DNA from: a virus
Strand: one strand, 5' to 3'
IMG/VR virus record: IMGVR_UViG_3300031857_001515
Coordinates: 1-22,419 of that record
Length of the DNA: 22,419 nt
Under the pieces are notes generated by a model. The model was given only the letters and a program-made list of their open reading frames with translations, was not told the DNA's origin and did no database searches. Made by a program: the position numbers and the translations under genes. Shown one piece after another: positions 11,283 to 20,779 of the stretch. The stretch's first letter is position 1; every line of letters begins with the position of its first letter.

Positions 11283-14005
11283 TATAATGTTGATAGGTCT
11301 TTAAGTCTTGCCTGTCTTTGTTGAGTTGATGTTAATTCACTCTCAACAACATAGGTCTTCATTATTACAGGTTGTTGTTCCATCGCAGGATTTTTAACTT
11401 GTGGATTGTCAGGTAAACCGACATTTAAATCACTTGTAAACGCCGCACCACCACCCATTTGGTTCATCATAGATAATAACGGTGCGAACATAGTTACAGC
11501 ACCACTTGTCATTACTGCCTCCCCATTTGATAATCTTGCGGGGATACTATCTGATTTAGGTCCACCAGGTCCTCTTACAATACCACCATCTGCATATCCT
11601 CTACCTAATTGGTTACCAGCATTTCCTCCACCACCACCTTCAGTTGACTCAAACTGTGTTCTTTTGATATTTGAAATTTGTACTGCAGTTGCAATTGCAA
11701 GTGCCGCCGCATTTACACCTTTTACAATCCAATCAAATGGTGATGGTAAAGTTGAAGGTTGTGCAAGGATTTGAATTATACCTGAAGCCGCAGACATAGT
11801 TGCGGTTGCAATTTGTAATTTCTTTCTCTTTTCAAATGCCGCTTTACTTGTCTTCGCTTCCTCATCATAAGATGATGCAATTGCACTTGTTAATCCTGCA
11901 AACGCACCTATGGTTTCACCTATGGCACTAAGTGTAGCCATCTTCTCTTGATTATCAAGGTCCTTTCTTAACTTAACATATTTCTCCTTGATTGCGGTAA
12001 TTTCTTTTTCTTTACCTTCTGCCGCAGCAATTTCTCTTGCCTCAGCAGCCGCAAGAATATCTCTTTGACCATCATAGAACGCCTTAGTTCCCGCTCTGAT
12101 GGCTTCTTGACGTATTTGTAAAAATCTTAATTCATCATCAAGTTTCTTAAGATTATCATCTGCTTCTTCTTTATTTCTATTTTTTGTAATTTCTCTATCT
12201 TCATTCGCATACTTCTGACGAATATTTTTTCTTACTTCTTCTTTCTCTTCCTCTAATAATTTTATAAATTCTTTGTCTTCTTCTAAATCCTCTAAATCTC
12301 TTTGTAATTTAATTTGTCTTTCAGCATCTTCTCTCTTTTTCTTATCCTCAATTGCAGCAATTTCTATATCTTCTCTTTTTCTTGTAAACTCTTTTGCTGA
12401 TTTTAAATCTTCTTCTTGTCTTTTAAGATTAATATCGTTTTGTTTTGCGTCAAATTTGAGTCTAACTTGTTCTAATAATTTGTTCTTTTTTTCATCACTA
12501 ATCTGTAACGCCTTAATCTTATTTTCCTCATTGGTTTTTTGATTGGCTAATTCTTTATCCTGTCTTTCTCTATCTGTTTTTAACGATAATACCGCATTCT
12601 CTTGTTGTAATGCAAGAAGTTGTTCGTCTGCAGATTTATTATCGGCAATAATTTTATCATTCTTCGCCTTATTATCTGCAATTGTTTTATCATTTGCTGC
12701 CTTTTGTTGTTCCTTCTTCTTTTCTGCCGCCTTAATATCATCTTGAAGTTCAGCAATTTTGATTTGGTTTCTAAGGTCTTTTACCTCTTGGTCCAATTCA
12801 AGCTGTCTTTTACCAATAGTTTCTAAATCCTTTAAGGCGTTTTCATCAGTTCTTTTTAATGTTTTGTTATATAAATCTGTTGCATCTACTAACGCCTGTT
12901 GTTTTAACGCGAAATTTTCTTTTAGACCTTCAAGACTTGCATCATTAATTTCTTTCTCTGATGCACCCCTTGCTTTAAGTTCTGCGACTCTTAAATCTTG
13001 TCTTCTTTTTGCAGCCCTTAAATCTAAATCTAATAATGTATTGGTTCTTTCTAATTCATCATTAAATTGTTTTTGTGCTGCTTCTGCTTCTTTAGTTCCT
13101 GATACCCAATCTGCAAATAATGTAATTAATTGACCAAGAAGAACAATTAAAACACCTATACCCGTTGCAATTAAAACACCTTTTATAGTATTACCTAAAG
13201 TTGTAGTCCAAAAGGTTGCAGCTTTTTCTGCAACAACTAAACCTTCGGTAGTAACTGTAAGAGTTTTACCTGCAGCAACTGCCGCGACTTGACTTTCAGT
13301 TAATTTTAAAGTTTCACCTTTTAAACCTTTTACTGAAATTGATGCTTTCTCAACAACATCATTACCATCAATAATCTCAGCATATAGCGGGTCTAAACCT
13401 TGTTTTGTTAAATTATCATATGCTTTAAGTGTATCATCTAATGTTAAATTAGTTTTGGCTAAATTTGTTTCTAAACTTGTAAATTTTGCGGTGGCATTAC
13501 CAACAACGGCACCTGTTGCACCCGCTTCTGCGGCTGTATTTGATAAACTTCTACCTAAACCATCAACATTATCTGCAGCTTCTTTTGAAGAATTTGCAAC
13601 ATCTTTATTGGTCTTATCAAAACCAAGAAAATTATTTGAAATTTCTACAACGTCATCTTTTATATCACCCAAAGAATTTTTAATATCTTTGAAAGTGAAT
13701 GAACTAAAGACCTTTAGTGTATCTACAACACCCAATAATGAACTACCAAATGCACCAACAGGACCAGGTAAAGTTGATAAAACACCAAAAAAGTCCTTAG
13801 ACCTTACAGTTGTTTTAGCAATTTGGTCCTCTGTATCACCAATCTTTTTACGAAGAATATCAAATTGTTCAGGTTTTAAATCACCTCTTTGTAATTCTTT
13901 CTTTAATATACGGAGTTGTTGAGTAAGTGACAGGGTTTCACCATTAGCAATTTTTAAATCACTACTGTCTATGTCATACTCAATAAAAATTTTCTTACCC
14001 GCCAT
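11282..14005 (-). CDS. Tail tape measure protein
   Basis: This 907-residue protein sets tail length and occupies the tail lumen. Residues about 1-70 are charged and helical, 70-100 glycine/leucine-rich, and 277-300 form one hydrophobic segment (VLIATGIGVLIVLLGQLITL) that may insert into the host membrane. Residues about 305-690 are a very long, Lys/Glu-rich coiled coil. Residues about 700-790 are alanine-rich. Near the end comes GYADGGIVRGPGGPKSDSIP followed by ARLSNGEAVM, a motif typical of tape measure C-termini. At roughly 1.5 angstrom per residue the tail would be about 135 nm long. It is the longest helical protein in the window and is followed by the 42-aa gene with overlapping stop and start. 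No peptidase or lysozyme domain is seen. Confidence 0.9.
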   Translation of the reverse strand: MAGKKIFIEYDIDSSDLKIANGETLSLTQQLRILKKELQRGDLKPEQFDILRKKIGDTEDQIAKTTVRSKDFFGVLSTLPGPVGAFGSSLLGVVDTLKVFSSFTFKDIKNSLGDIKDDVVEISNNFLGFDKTNKDVANSSKEAADNVDGLGRSLSNTAAEAGATGAVVGNATAKFTSLETNLAKTNLTLDDTLKAYDNLTKQGLDPLYAEIIDGNDVVEKASISVKGLKGETLKLTESQVAAVAAGKTLTVTTEGLVVAEKAATFWTTTLGNTIKGVLIATGIGVLIVLLGQLITLFADWVSGTKEAEAAQKQFNDELERTNTLLDLDLRAAKRRQDLRVAELKARGASEKEINDASLEGLKENFALKQQALVDATDLYNKTLKRTDENALKDLETIGKRQLELDQEVKDLRNQIKIAELQDDIKAAEKKKEQQKAANDKTIADNKAKNDKIIADNKSADEQLLALQQENAVLSLKTDRERQDKELANQKTNEENKIKALQISDEKKNKLLEQVRLKFDAKQNDINLKRQEEDLKSAKEFTRKREDIEIAAIEDKKKREDAERQIKLQRDLEDLEEDKEFIKLLEEEKEEVRKNIRQKYANEDREITKNRNKEEADDNLKKLDDELRFLQIRQEAIRAGTKAFYDGQRDILAAAEAREIAAAEGKEKEITAIKEKYVKLRKDLDNQEKMATLSAIGETIGAFAGLTSAIASSYDEEAKTSKAAFEKRKKLQIATATMSAASGIIQILAQPSTLPSPFDWIVKGVNAAALAIATAVQISNIKRTQFESTEGGGGGNAGNQLGRGYADGGIVRGPGGPKSDSIPARLSNGEAVMTSGAVTMFAPLLSMMNQMGGGAAFTSDLNVGLPDNPQVKNPAMEQQPVIMKTYVVESELTSTQQRQARLKDLSTL

Positions 14006-14020
14006 AATCTTTTATAATAA

Positions 14021-14218
14021 TTATTCTGTTATATGTAGAGATAGTTCTTCTAAGAACGCTTTGTTCAAAATATTCTTATCCCCTTTTAGTTTATTGATTG
14101 AACTAAAATCTAAATGATATTTTTCAAACAATTCTCTATTTCTCAACAAACTTTCCTTATGATTTTTAATCACAATCTCATTTAAATTCTCATTATCTAT
14201 TTCAAAGTATATTTTCAT
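14021..14218 (-). CDS. Small protein upstream of the tape measure (65 aa)
   Basis: The product begins MKIYFEIDNENLNEIVIKNH and is charged and helical after one beta strand. It has no recognised domain. Position directly before the tape measure gene, with a 15-bp gap, is where tail assembly chaperones are usually encoded, but those are often larger and made in two forms by frameshifting; I see no obvious slippery site at its end. A chaperone role is therefore only a guess from position. Confidence 0.55.
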   Translation of the reverse strand: MKIYFEIDNENLNEIVIKNHKESLLRNRELFEKYHLDFSSINKLKGDKNILNKAFLEELSLHITE

Positions 14219-14233
14219 ATATATGTATATATT

Positions 14234-15184
14234 TTATGGTATTGTACCACTATCAATTGTTATTGCTATTTGTTGTATTGATGGTGCGTCCATCACATAT
14301 GTATAAGTGGTAGCACTTCCTGACGATGATGGACAAGAAGATGATGAACCATTTCCATTCATTACACACGCAATACTTGTTCCAAATTCAATACTATCAA
14401 ATTGTGTTAATCCTGTTATAGTATATAAATTTGTACAACTAATAGGTAATTGTGCACCTGTATAACCAGGTACGTTTATTGAACCACCGCCATTAATACT
14501 ATAAAATAATGTTAAAGTTGATGGTGTTCCATCTACATCTTGACCATAAATTTCTAAACTAAGACCGCTTGGTTCAGGTGTTGGTGTAGGAGTAGGTGTC
14601 GGTGTACTTGTAGGTGTAGGTGTAGGTTCACCTGGTGTAGGTGTAGGAGTACTCGTTGGAGTAGGAGTTGGTGTTGGTGTTCCCGTAGGTGTTGGAGTAG
14701 GTGTTGGTGTAGGTGCAACTAAATTTAAATTTGCACAAACAGGTAAATAACATAACTCACCAATAAATCTAAATTCAAAATAATACATACCATCTGTAAA
14801 ACCTGTAAGTCCTACATTTGCGGGTGTAACAGTAAAACTAAAATTATTTGTTGAACTTGTTGCTGTTGTTCCTGTTGTTGATATGTTATGTACCGTCCTC
14901 CAAGGTTTAAAATAACTTTGAGTTGGTGCCAACATATGAATAGAAACAAGAGATAAATCCCCATTAGATTGTAAAAATCTTTTTGAATTATTTAGACTCC
15001 AAGATGTTGTACCTGAAAAGGTAATACTACTTGAACTTACTGTTGTTGCAGTAAAAGTTATAACACTTCCACTTACACAATCATCATATATATCGTGTAT
15101 AATTTCTGTATCATATTCTTTCCTTACTTTGTTTGGATAAACAAAATCTGAATTAACTAATTGTCTTATATATTTTCTACTCAT
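14234..15184 (-). CDS. Virion appendage protein with proline-threonine linker
   Basis: The 316 residues have three parts. Residues 1-156 are an N-terminal beta-rich domain (DCVSGSVITFTATTVSSSSI, a YYFEFRF strand, two cysteines near 145-150). Residues about 157-206 are an almost pure PT repeat linker with occasional G, S and E. Residues about 207-316 form a second beta-rich domain (LSLEIYGQDVDGTPSTLTLF) with serine-rich loops and cysteines. PT linkers are extended, stiff spacers, so the two domains probably work at a distance, for instance an attached base and an exposed binding domain. It lies among tail genes between fibre-like and tape measure genes, which suggests a tail-associated adhesin or fibre. 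The binding target cannot be deduced. Confidence 0.65.
   Translation of the reverse strand: MSRKYIRQLVNSDFVYPNKVRKEYDTEIIHDIYDDCVSGSVITFTATTVSSSSITFSGTTSWSLNNSKRFLQSNGDLSLVSIHMLAPTQSYFKPWRTVHNISTTGTTATSSTNNFSFTVTPANVGLTGFTDGMYYFEFRFIGELCYLPVCANLNLVAPTPTPTPTPTGTPTPTPTPTSTPTPTPGEPTPTPTSTPTPTPTPTPEPSGLSLEIYGQDVDGTPSTLTLFYSINGGGSINVPGYTGAQLPISCTNLYTITGLTQFDSIEFGTSIACVMNGNGSSSSCPSSSGSATTYTYVMDAPSIQQIAITIDSGTIP
14567..14716 (-). repeat. Low-complexity PT-coding repeat
   Basis: The sequence repeats short CCTACACCWACW-type units in leftward sense, encoding alternating Pro and Thr. It is divided by GT, ST and GEP interruptions. Such repeats are prone to replication slippage, so linker length may vary between relatives. 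Confidence 0.8.
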
Positions 15185-15197
15185 ATTATGTTATATA

Positions 15198-15731
15198 TTA
15201 ATTTTCTCCTATTTGTGTAAATGTTGCAACAAAAGAAGAACTTGCAATAGGCACATCATTAACTACTAATACAACACTTGAAGTTGTTGGACTCATATAT
15301 CTTGCTTCGGTATTTTTAAATTGTTCGGTATCAATATTATAATTAAACATAACATTACCAGAATAATTGTCTGTAAATGGTGTGGCAAAATTTAGTGTAT
15401 AATATCTTAAAGAACCACTACCAGGATAAGTCCACCCTGAGGTTCCATTAATAATAAAACTTTTTGTTTTTAAACCACTATTAGTATTATTTGTTCTTTC
15501 CAATTGGTTTGTTGATGTATTATACATTACAACTTGATTTGAAGAACTACCTGATGGAATATCTGTAACTCTTAATGAACCTGTAATTGTTGCATTACCA
15601 TTATAAGGAAATACCCAATTCTCTTTTCTAACTTTATATGTAGCGGCAGAACCACTATCATTCATTACTATATAACTACCTGAGGTATTTCCACCATATT
15701 CAGGTAGTTGTGATATTTTTATATTTGACAT
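15198..15731 (-). CDS. Tail fibre-like structural protein
   Basis: The 177 residues open with NIKISQLPEYGGNTSGSYIV, a pattern I know from the N-terminal attachment parts of phage fibre-like proteins, then KVRKENWVFPYNGNATITGS and LRVTDIP, then a beta-rich C-terminal domain (FATPFTDNYSGNVMFNYNID; VVLVVNDVPIASSSFVATF). Serine, threonine and asparagine are abundant, cysteine absent. A similar KVRKE motif occurs near the start of the neighbouring PT-linker protein (residues 19-23), which may mark a common docking site. The gene lies between the beta-propeller and PT-linker genes. Function as a short tail fibre or fibre base is inferred. Confidence 0.55.
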   Translation of the reverse strand: MSNIKISQLPEYGGNTSGSYIVMNDSGSAATYKVRKENWVFPYNGNATITGSLRVTDIPSGSSSNQVVMYNTSTNQLERTNNTNSGLKTKSFIINGTSGWTYPGSGSLRYYTLNFATPFTDNYSGNVMFNYNIDTEQFKNTEARYMSPTTSSVVLVVNDVPIASSSFVATFTQIGEN

Positions 15732-15751
15732 ATTTATAAATATTTATAAAT
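15732..15751. repeat. 20-bp perfect AT palindrome
   Basis: ATTTATAAATATTTATAAAT reads the same on both strands and lies directly before the fibre-like gene, overlapping the stop of the propeller gene. It contains the AATATTTATA motif that also precedes the genes starting at 17327 and 11124. Confidence 0.7.
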
Positions 15752-17327
15752 CTATTATTAAATTTAATTCGTTTTCTGTTGTTATTGATTCTGATAATTC
15801 TGTCATTAATTCAATTTCTATATTATCACACATAAGTAAATTACCATCTCTATCACATTCAAATATTTTTCTATATGTGTTTCCGTTAACAGTAACAAAT
15901 CCTCCACCCACTATTATATTACCATTATCTCTTACTGCAATACTTTCTTGTGTAGCAGAGAATGTTTGGTCAAATAGAACGGGATTGAATGTTGTATCTA
16001 ATGAACCGTCTGAATTTAATCTATATAAACCATCTATATCAGGGGATGTACTTGTAACTAACATTAAAATTTTATTATCAGGTAGAACATAAAAATCTGT
16101 AACAACCTCACCCACAAAATATGTATCTGTGGTAAATGTTGTATCTAATGAACCATTTGAATTTAATCTGGCTAAACCATAAGATGTACTTCCACTTATG
16201 GGAAAATCAAATATTCCACCTATCATTATTTTACCATCTGATAAAATTTCTGTAGTTAAAACATTTGATGCAGTACCAATTGTACCAGCAAATGGTGAAG
16301 TGAAAGTACCATCAATTGAACCGTCTGAATTTAGTCTTACAATTTTATCTGCTGATGCAACATTATTGTAATTTAAAAAATCCCCACTAATTAACATTTT
16401 ACCATCAGAATATAAACTAATATCGGTTATAATTTGTGAACTACCTGCACTATTTGTATTACCACTAAAACTTGTATCTATACTACCGTTGGAATTTAAT
16501 CTACATATATTTCTAATCGATGTTCCATTATAAGAGGTAAAATTACCACCAGCTAATATCTTACCATCTGGTTGTATTTCTAAATCATATATCTGTGGAA
16601 TTGCACCACCAAAACCTGTACCTGTAACAAATGTATTATCTATGGAATAATTGTTATTAATTCTAACAATACCATTTTTTGTTACACCTGAATATGTTGT
16701 AAATGAACCACCAAGTAATACCTTCCCATCACTTTGTTGTTCAATTGTAGAAGCAAATGCGTTTAAAGTTATAACATTAAGAGGAAACGTTGGGTCAATA
16801 GAACCATTATTATTTAACACAGTAAAACAACCTGTCACAATACCTTGGTATTGTGCGAAGTTTCCCATACAATATATCTTATTGTTAATGAGTTTCACTT
16901 CTCTTACCGCATAAGAACCGAATGGTGACAAACCCTGATTAAATCCTGTTTGAATATTTAAACAATTTTGTACAGTACTATCAACTTTATATTCAAATCC
17001 ATATGCGTCATTTCTTGTTGTTGCAGTAAATGTTATAGAGACACCAGTTATTCCTGAGGTTGATGATATGTTTGTTGTTTTAATTCCTCTATCACCATTT
17101 TCATCGTCTGTTGTATAGTCAGTTCTTGATATTGATAATGTTTTATCATAATTGTCATCAAAAAGACTTACTGTAACTACATCCCCAATATTAATATTTG
17201 AGGAATATAAATTAGACATACCATAATATGCTCTATATGTTTCATTTCCGTTCACAACAACAGTATAATATGGACCACCTAAATCAGAGAAAAACTCGTC
17301 AAATGTAACTACTAAAGAACCTCTCAT
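15744..17327 (-). CDS. Seven-repeat delta-60 beta-propeller virion protein
   Basis: Residues 1-115 are an N-terminal beta-rich region (GSLVVTFDEFFSDLGGPYYT). Residues about 128-500 contain seven repeats of roughly 50 residues of the delta-60 type. The best have the form DGKILAGGNFTSYNG, then a short link, then CRLNSNGSIDTSF. Repeat ends are visible near 181, 233, 287, 342, 398, 447 and 495. Seven blades would close a propeller. The last 30 residues are acidic. Such repeats occur in bacterial surface and phage proteins; here the gene lies between two tail-tip genes and a fibre-like gene, so it is probably an exposed tail component binding the host surface. The repeat identity is strong; the binding role is inferred. 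Confidence 0.75.
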   Translation of the reverse strand: MRGSLVVTFDEFFSDLGGPYYTVVVNGNETYRAYYGMSNLYSSNINIGDVVTVSLFDDNYDKTLSISRTDYTTDDENGDRGIKTTNISSTSGITGVSITFTATTRNDAYGFEYKVDSTVQNCLNIQTGFNQGLSPFGSYAVREVKLINNKIYCMGNFAQYQGIVTGCFTVLNNNGSIDPTFPLNVITLNAFASTIEQQSDGKVLLGGSFTTYSGVTKNGIVRINNNYSIDNTFVTGTGFGGAIPQIYDLEIQPDGKILAGGNFTSYNGTSIRNICRLNSNGSIDTSFSGNTNSAGSSQIITDISLYSDGKMLISGDFLNYNNVASADKIVRLNSDGSIDGTFTSPFAGTIGTASNVLTTEILSDGKIMIGGIFDFPISGSTSYGLARLNSNGSLDTTFTTDTYFVGEVVTDFYVLPDNKILMLVTSTSPDIDGLYRLNSDGSLDTTFNPVLFDQTFSATQESIAVRDNGNIIVGGGFVTVNGNTYRKIFECDRDGNLLMCDNIEIELMTELSESITTENELNLIIDL

Positions 17328-17341
17328 ATTTTATAAATATT

Positions 17342-20300
17342 TTATGGACACGGCGAACCACAACTTATTATGGTCCAATTTCCTAAATCAAATAATGGAT
17401 ATGCATACCTTATACTTTCACAATCTACACAACCAGAAATAACTGTACTACCCAAAGAACCAAAGTATGTATCAACAGTTCCTGAAGGTGTATCATATCT
17501 GATATATCCTGTATCCGTTACGTTTATGGTCACACCAGTATTATATGTAGAACCTGTAATTGCTTGTCCGTAATTCACTCCAATTGCGTCTGCTGAGGTA
17601 TAAAAGTCAGCACAATCCGTAAATACATTTAGTATTGCTTGGGTTTGTCCTGAGTTAATTAACCATACAGGATTGTCTTGATTATATATTGTACTTATAG
17701 GTTCTTCCTCAATACTCAATAAGAAGAAATATTTATTTGGGTCAGATGTATATATTATTCCACCCGCATCATAATCACTCTTAGTTGTTTCGTATATTGA
17801 GTAAGGGAAATATGTTGAACCTGTATAAGAAATAGAACTTGTATATCCACTTACATTACCACCTAATGCACCCACAAAATAATCATATAGAATAGAATAA
17901 TAATATAAACTTTCATATATACTATCTGTTCCTGTAAATTCTGTTTTGAATTTATAGATTGTTGATGGGTCAGTACAATAAGAATATTTAAAATATCTTG
18001 TTGGGTAACTTTGTGGATTATAGTTTGCTTGGACCAATTCTACTTTTGTAAGTTCTGCATTGGTTAAGTTAAAATTATCTATTTTATTCCAAGTGAAATA
18101 TTGGTTATTGATTTTAATTAAATCTTTTGCTGTTAGATTTTTTACATCACCTAACTTCAAATCAAAATAACCTACAATCATTCTTGTATTTTTATCAAAC
18201 GCATTCTCTACTCTATTCTGATAAAATAAATTGTATAAATCTTGGTTTGTATATGCATCAAATAATGACACACTATCACCAGCAATTGTGGTAGGTTCTT
18301 CTGAGTTGAATAAGATACAAATACTATCGTTATTAATCTTATTACTGTCAGGGTTACCCATCGGCATTGTGTGTGAAATAACAGGAGATATTAAACCACC
18401 TGAAGGATTTGATGCATCACTCTTTGTAACTCTAAAATAAGATGTTGTTACACCTGTCAATGTAAAAATTTCAGTAGGGTCATCCAAGAATGGTGAGAAG
18501 TTACCCAAGTTATAGAATAACTTTGGTTTTGTTTTAACACCTTTATATATCCAATCTACTTTTGATTTATCTGTACTACTAATTTCTTGTGATTGTTCAA
18601 CATAAGAAACACCTAATGGGATACCTACGTCATTTGAGAATGCAGCATTAGGACCATTATTAGGATTCCACTTTCTAACAATCATCGGTGAGAAATTAGT
18701 TTTAATTTCTTTTGTTTGTGATTTAAATTCTGTTGGGTTATATACTTTATGCTCACCATATACCCTACTATTACTATCCTTAAAATCTTTGTTGCCTGCG
18801 TCACCATCTTCTACATCTGTAAGAATTAATTCACTCTCAACAAAGTTCTGTACGGGTTCTACACTAAATCCTTTATCCCAAGATAATTTATCTGACCAAT
18901 CATATATATTACCCGTACCAACATAATAGTTGTATGGTTCAATTATGATTTGATTCTGAACTTCAGGGTCAGGAATAAATAACAATCCAAACTTCTTTGC
19001 AATACTTGACAGAATATCAATCTGTTTTATGTTTTGGTCTATGATTAAACTAAAATCAACATACTGATTTTCAACAATCTCAACTGTTTGATTTGAAGTT
19101 ATTGGTAAGTAAGCAAGAGGTTCAGAAGATAATCCTACATTTGATGATAAGGGTAAGAAACCGTTGTTTACCTGTGATTCTGCCGTATATGGACACCCAA
19201 ATCCACAATCTACATATTGTAATTCCGTATAGTTATAAGTCGTTCCTGTTGCATTTGCTGGTATTGTGATTGGTAATGGGTAGTTTGGAATCGTACCAAA
19301 ACAAAAGGTTGTGGTAAAATCAAAGTTTAATGTAATTTCTTGGTTACAAAATACAGGGATACCAGTTCCCTTTTTTACAACATAGAATGTCCAACTTACA
19401 TCTATCTTTGGATATGTTGTTGAACAATAATTTTCAAGTTGGTAATTAGTACTTTCTACCATTACAACTTCCACACCATCCAAACCATATGTTTGAACCT
19501 GTGGTGTTTTGTATGAAAACTTTGCCGTATCGTTGGAAAAATATCCATACATATATAATAACTTCATCCAAGGACTTGACATAAAATCTGATTTGATTGT
19601 ATATCCATATGTCTTGAATATGAGTTTTATAATTGAATATAAATTAAGTGCTGGTTTTAATTGATTGTCTCTGATACCATCTTCAGGTGAATTAATTCTA
19701 TATCGTTGTACACCATTTGAATATGCGGTAGCATTGTTTGCCCAACTTCCTAATTTTGTTGTTGTATATAATGAATTACCTGTAAGTCCTGTGAATAATA
19801 CTTGTGATGTTTCACCACTAACTTGATAATTGTAACCATTATGTACCACAGGATAGAAATAATTTGATGGTACTTCCTGTGTTGATTTTAGAGTTTCATA
19901 TCTCCATCCTGCAATTACATCATCTCTTGTAAAAACGTGGTTGAAATGATAGTCAGGGTTTCTAAAATCTAAGTCTTTAAGTAAGTTATTTCCAATCTTA
20001 CCATATAAATCTCCTATGTTTGAATAAAGAGTTACCTCATATTCAATCTTTCCTAATAACACATTAACTCTATTGAGTTTCATATATCCTGTAAAATAGG
20101 ATTCATCATTAATCAATACATTACATTGAACCTTTGCTGTTGCATCAAAATATAATGATTGTTGGTCCACATTAAAAAAATTCTCAAAGAACGCATTGTT
20201 CTTTTTAGAACCAGGTAACCTAACACCAACAGAATAGTCAGAGTTACGTTTACCAATATCTTGTATCTCGGCGTATGATTTATTTATTGTAAGTGGAATA

Positions 20301-20776
20301 TCAGAATATAAATCTAAAAAGTCATATTCGTTTGGTATTGTTTGTAGTGTTTGATTATCACCAACAAAATAAACACTGAATGTTCCACCTGCATATCCTG
20401 CACCTTGTTTTACCGCAACAATATCACCATCTCGTACCAAAAAATAATTCTCATTATTTGCCGCAAACGATGTAAATATTGTTCTAAAAAATTCATCACC
20501 AGGATGTTTTATAAACATCTGTAGATAATTTTGACCTATTTGAGTATTTGTTAAAGTTATATCATAGTAAAATGTACCACTACCTGTAACCTCACATTCA
20601 AAAAATACAGATGAGTTTGGAAAATTACCTACGTATGGTGATGCACTTGTTCCACTACCAGTTGCCGTTGTACCTGTGGTAGAACCACTAAACGTCATTG
20701 ACGTGGTTCCTGTAATAATTATTGAACTTGGTTTATTGGTTTGAACCCTTAAAACTGTTTGTTGTAATTGTGACAT
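17342..20776 (-). CDS. Large tail-tip or baseplate protein (1144 aa)
   Basis: This is the largest gene in the window. Residues about 20-140 are beta-rich and Thr/Ser/Gly-rich. A segment near 150-235 (YDFLDLYSDIPLTINKSYAE, then NAFFENFFNVDQQSLYFDAT, then GYMKLNRVNVL) resembles a domain in the tail-tip proteins of Bacteroidota phages with distal-tail-like features. The middle contains ALNLYSIIKLIFKTYGYTI and later DILSSIAKKFGLLFIPDPEV, a helical-turn pattern as in tail hub proteins. The C-terminal 250 residues are tyrosine-rich and end in a cysteine-dense tail (GCVDC and CGSPCP). It starts three bases after the preceding tail gene and would form the tail hub or receptor-contacting tip. No enzymatic motif is seen. 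Confidence 0.65.
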   Translation of the reverse strand: MSQLQQTVLRVQTNKPSSIIITGTTSMTFSGSTTGTTATGSGTSASPYVGNFPNSSVFFECEVTGSGTFYYDITLTNTQIGQNYLQMFIKHPGDEFFRTIFTSFAANNENYFLVRDGDIVAVKQGAGYAGGTFSVYFVGDNQTLQTIPNEYDFLDLYSDIPLTINKSYAEIQDIGKRNSDYSVGVRLPGSKKNNAFFENFFNVDQQSLYFDATAKVQCNVLINDESYFTGYMKLNRVNVLLGKIEYEVTLYSNIGDLYGKIGNNLLKDLDFRNPDYHFNHVFTRDDVIAGWRYETLKSTQEVPSNYFYPVVHNGYNYQVSGETSQVLFTGLTGNSLYTTTKLGSWANNATAYSNGVQRYRINSPEDGIRDNQLKPALNLYSIIKLIFKTYGYTIKSDFMSSPWMKLLYMYGYFSNDTAKFSYKTPQVQTYGLDGVEVVMVESTNYQLENYCSTTYPKIDVSWTFYVVKKGTGIPVFCNQEITLNFDFTTTFCFGTIPNYPLPITIPANATGTTYNYTELQYVDCGFGCPYTAESQVNNGFLPLSSNVGLSSEPLAYLPITSNQTVEIVENQYVDFSLIIDQNIKQIDILSSIAKKFGLLFIPDPEVQNQIIIEPYNYYVGTGNIYDWSDKLSWDKGFSVEPVQNFVESELILTDVEDGDAGNKDFKDSNSRVYGEHKVYNPTEFKSQTKEIKTNFSPMIVRKWNPNNGPNAAFSNDVGIPLGVSYVEQSQEISSTDKSKVDWIYKGVKTKPKLFYNLGNFSPFLDDPTEIFTLTGVTTSYFRVTKSDASNPSGGLISPVISHTMPMGNPDSNKINNDSICILFNSEEPTTIAGDSVSLFDAYTNQDLYNLFYQNRVENAFDKNTRMIVGYFDLKLGDVKNLTAKDLIKINNQYFTWNKIDNFNLTNAELTKVELVQANYNPQSYPTRYFKYSYCTDPSTIYKFKTEFTGTDSIYESLYYYSILYDYFVGALGGNVSGYTSSISYTGSTYFPYSIYETTKSDYDAGGIIYTSDPNKYFFLLSIEEEPISTIYNQDNPVWLINSGQTQAILNVFTDCADFYTSADAIGVNYGQAITGSTYNTGVTINVTDTGYIRYDTPSGTVDTYFGSLGSTVISGCVDCESIRYAYPLFDLGNWTIISCGSPCP

Positions 20777-20779
20777 ATA

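Noticed and set aside
11406-13922. Several rightward frames opposite the tape measure gene
   Set aside because: They are serine/leucine-rich mirrors of the Lys/Glu-rich coiled-coil coding sequence with no promoters or start signals.
14567-14716. Direct repeats as a CRISPR array
   Set aside because: Units are too short and uninterrupted, and encode a PT linker in frame; there are no spacers and no cas genes.
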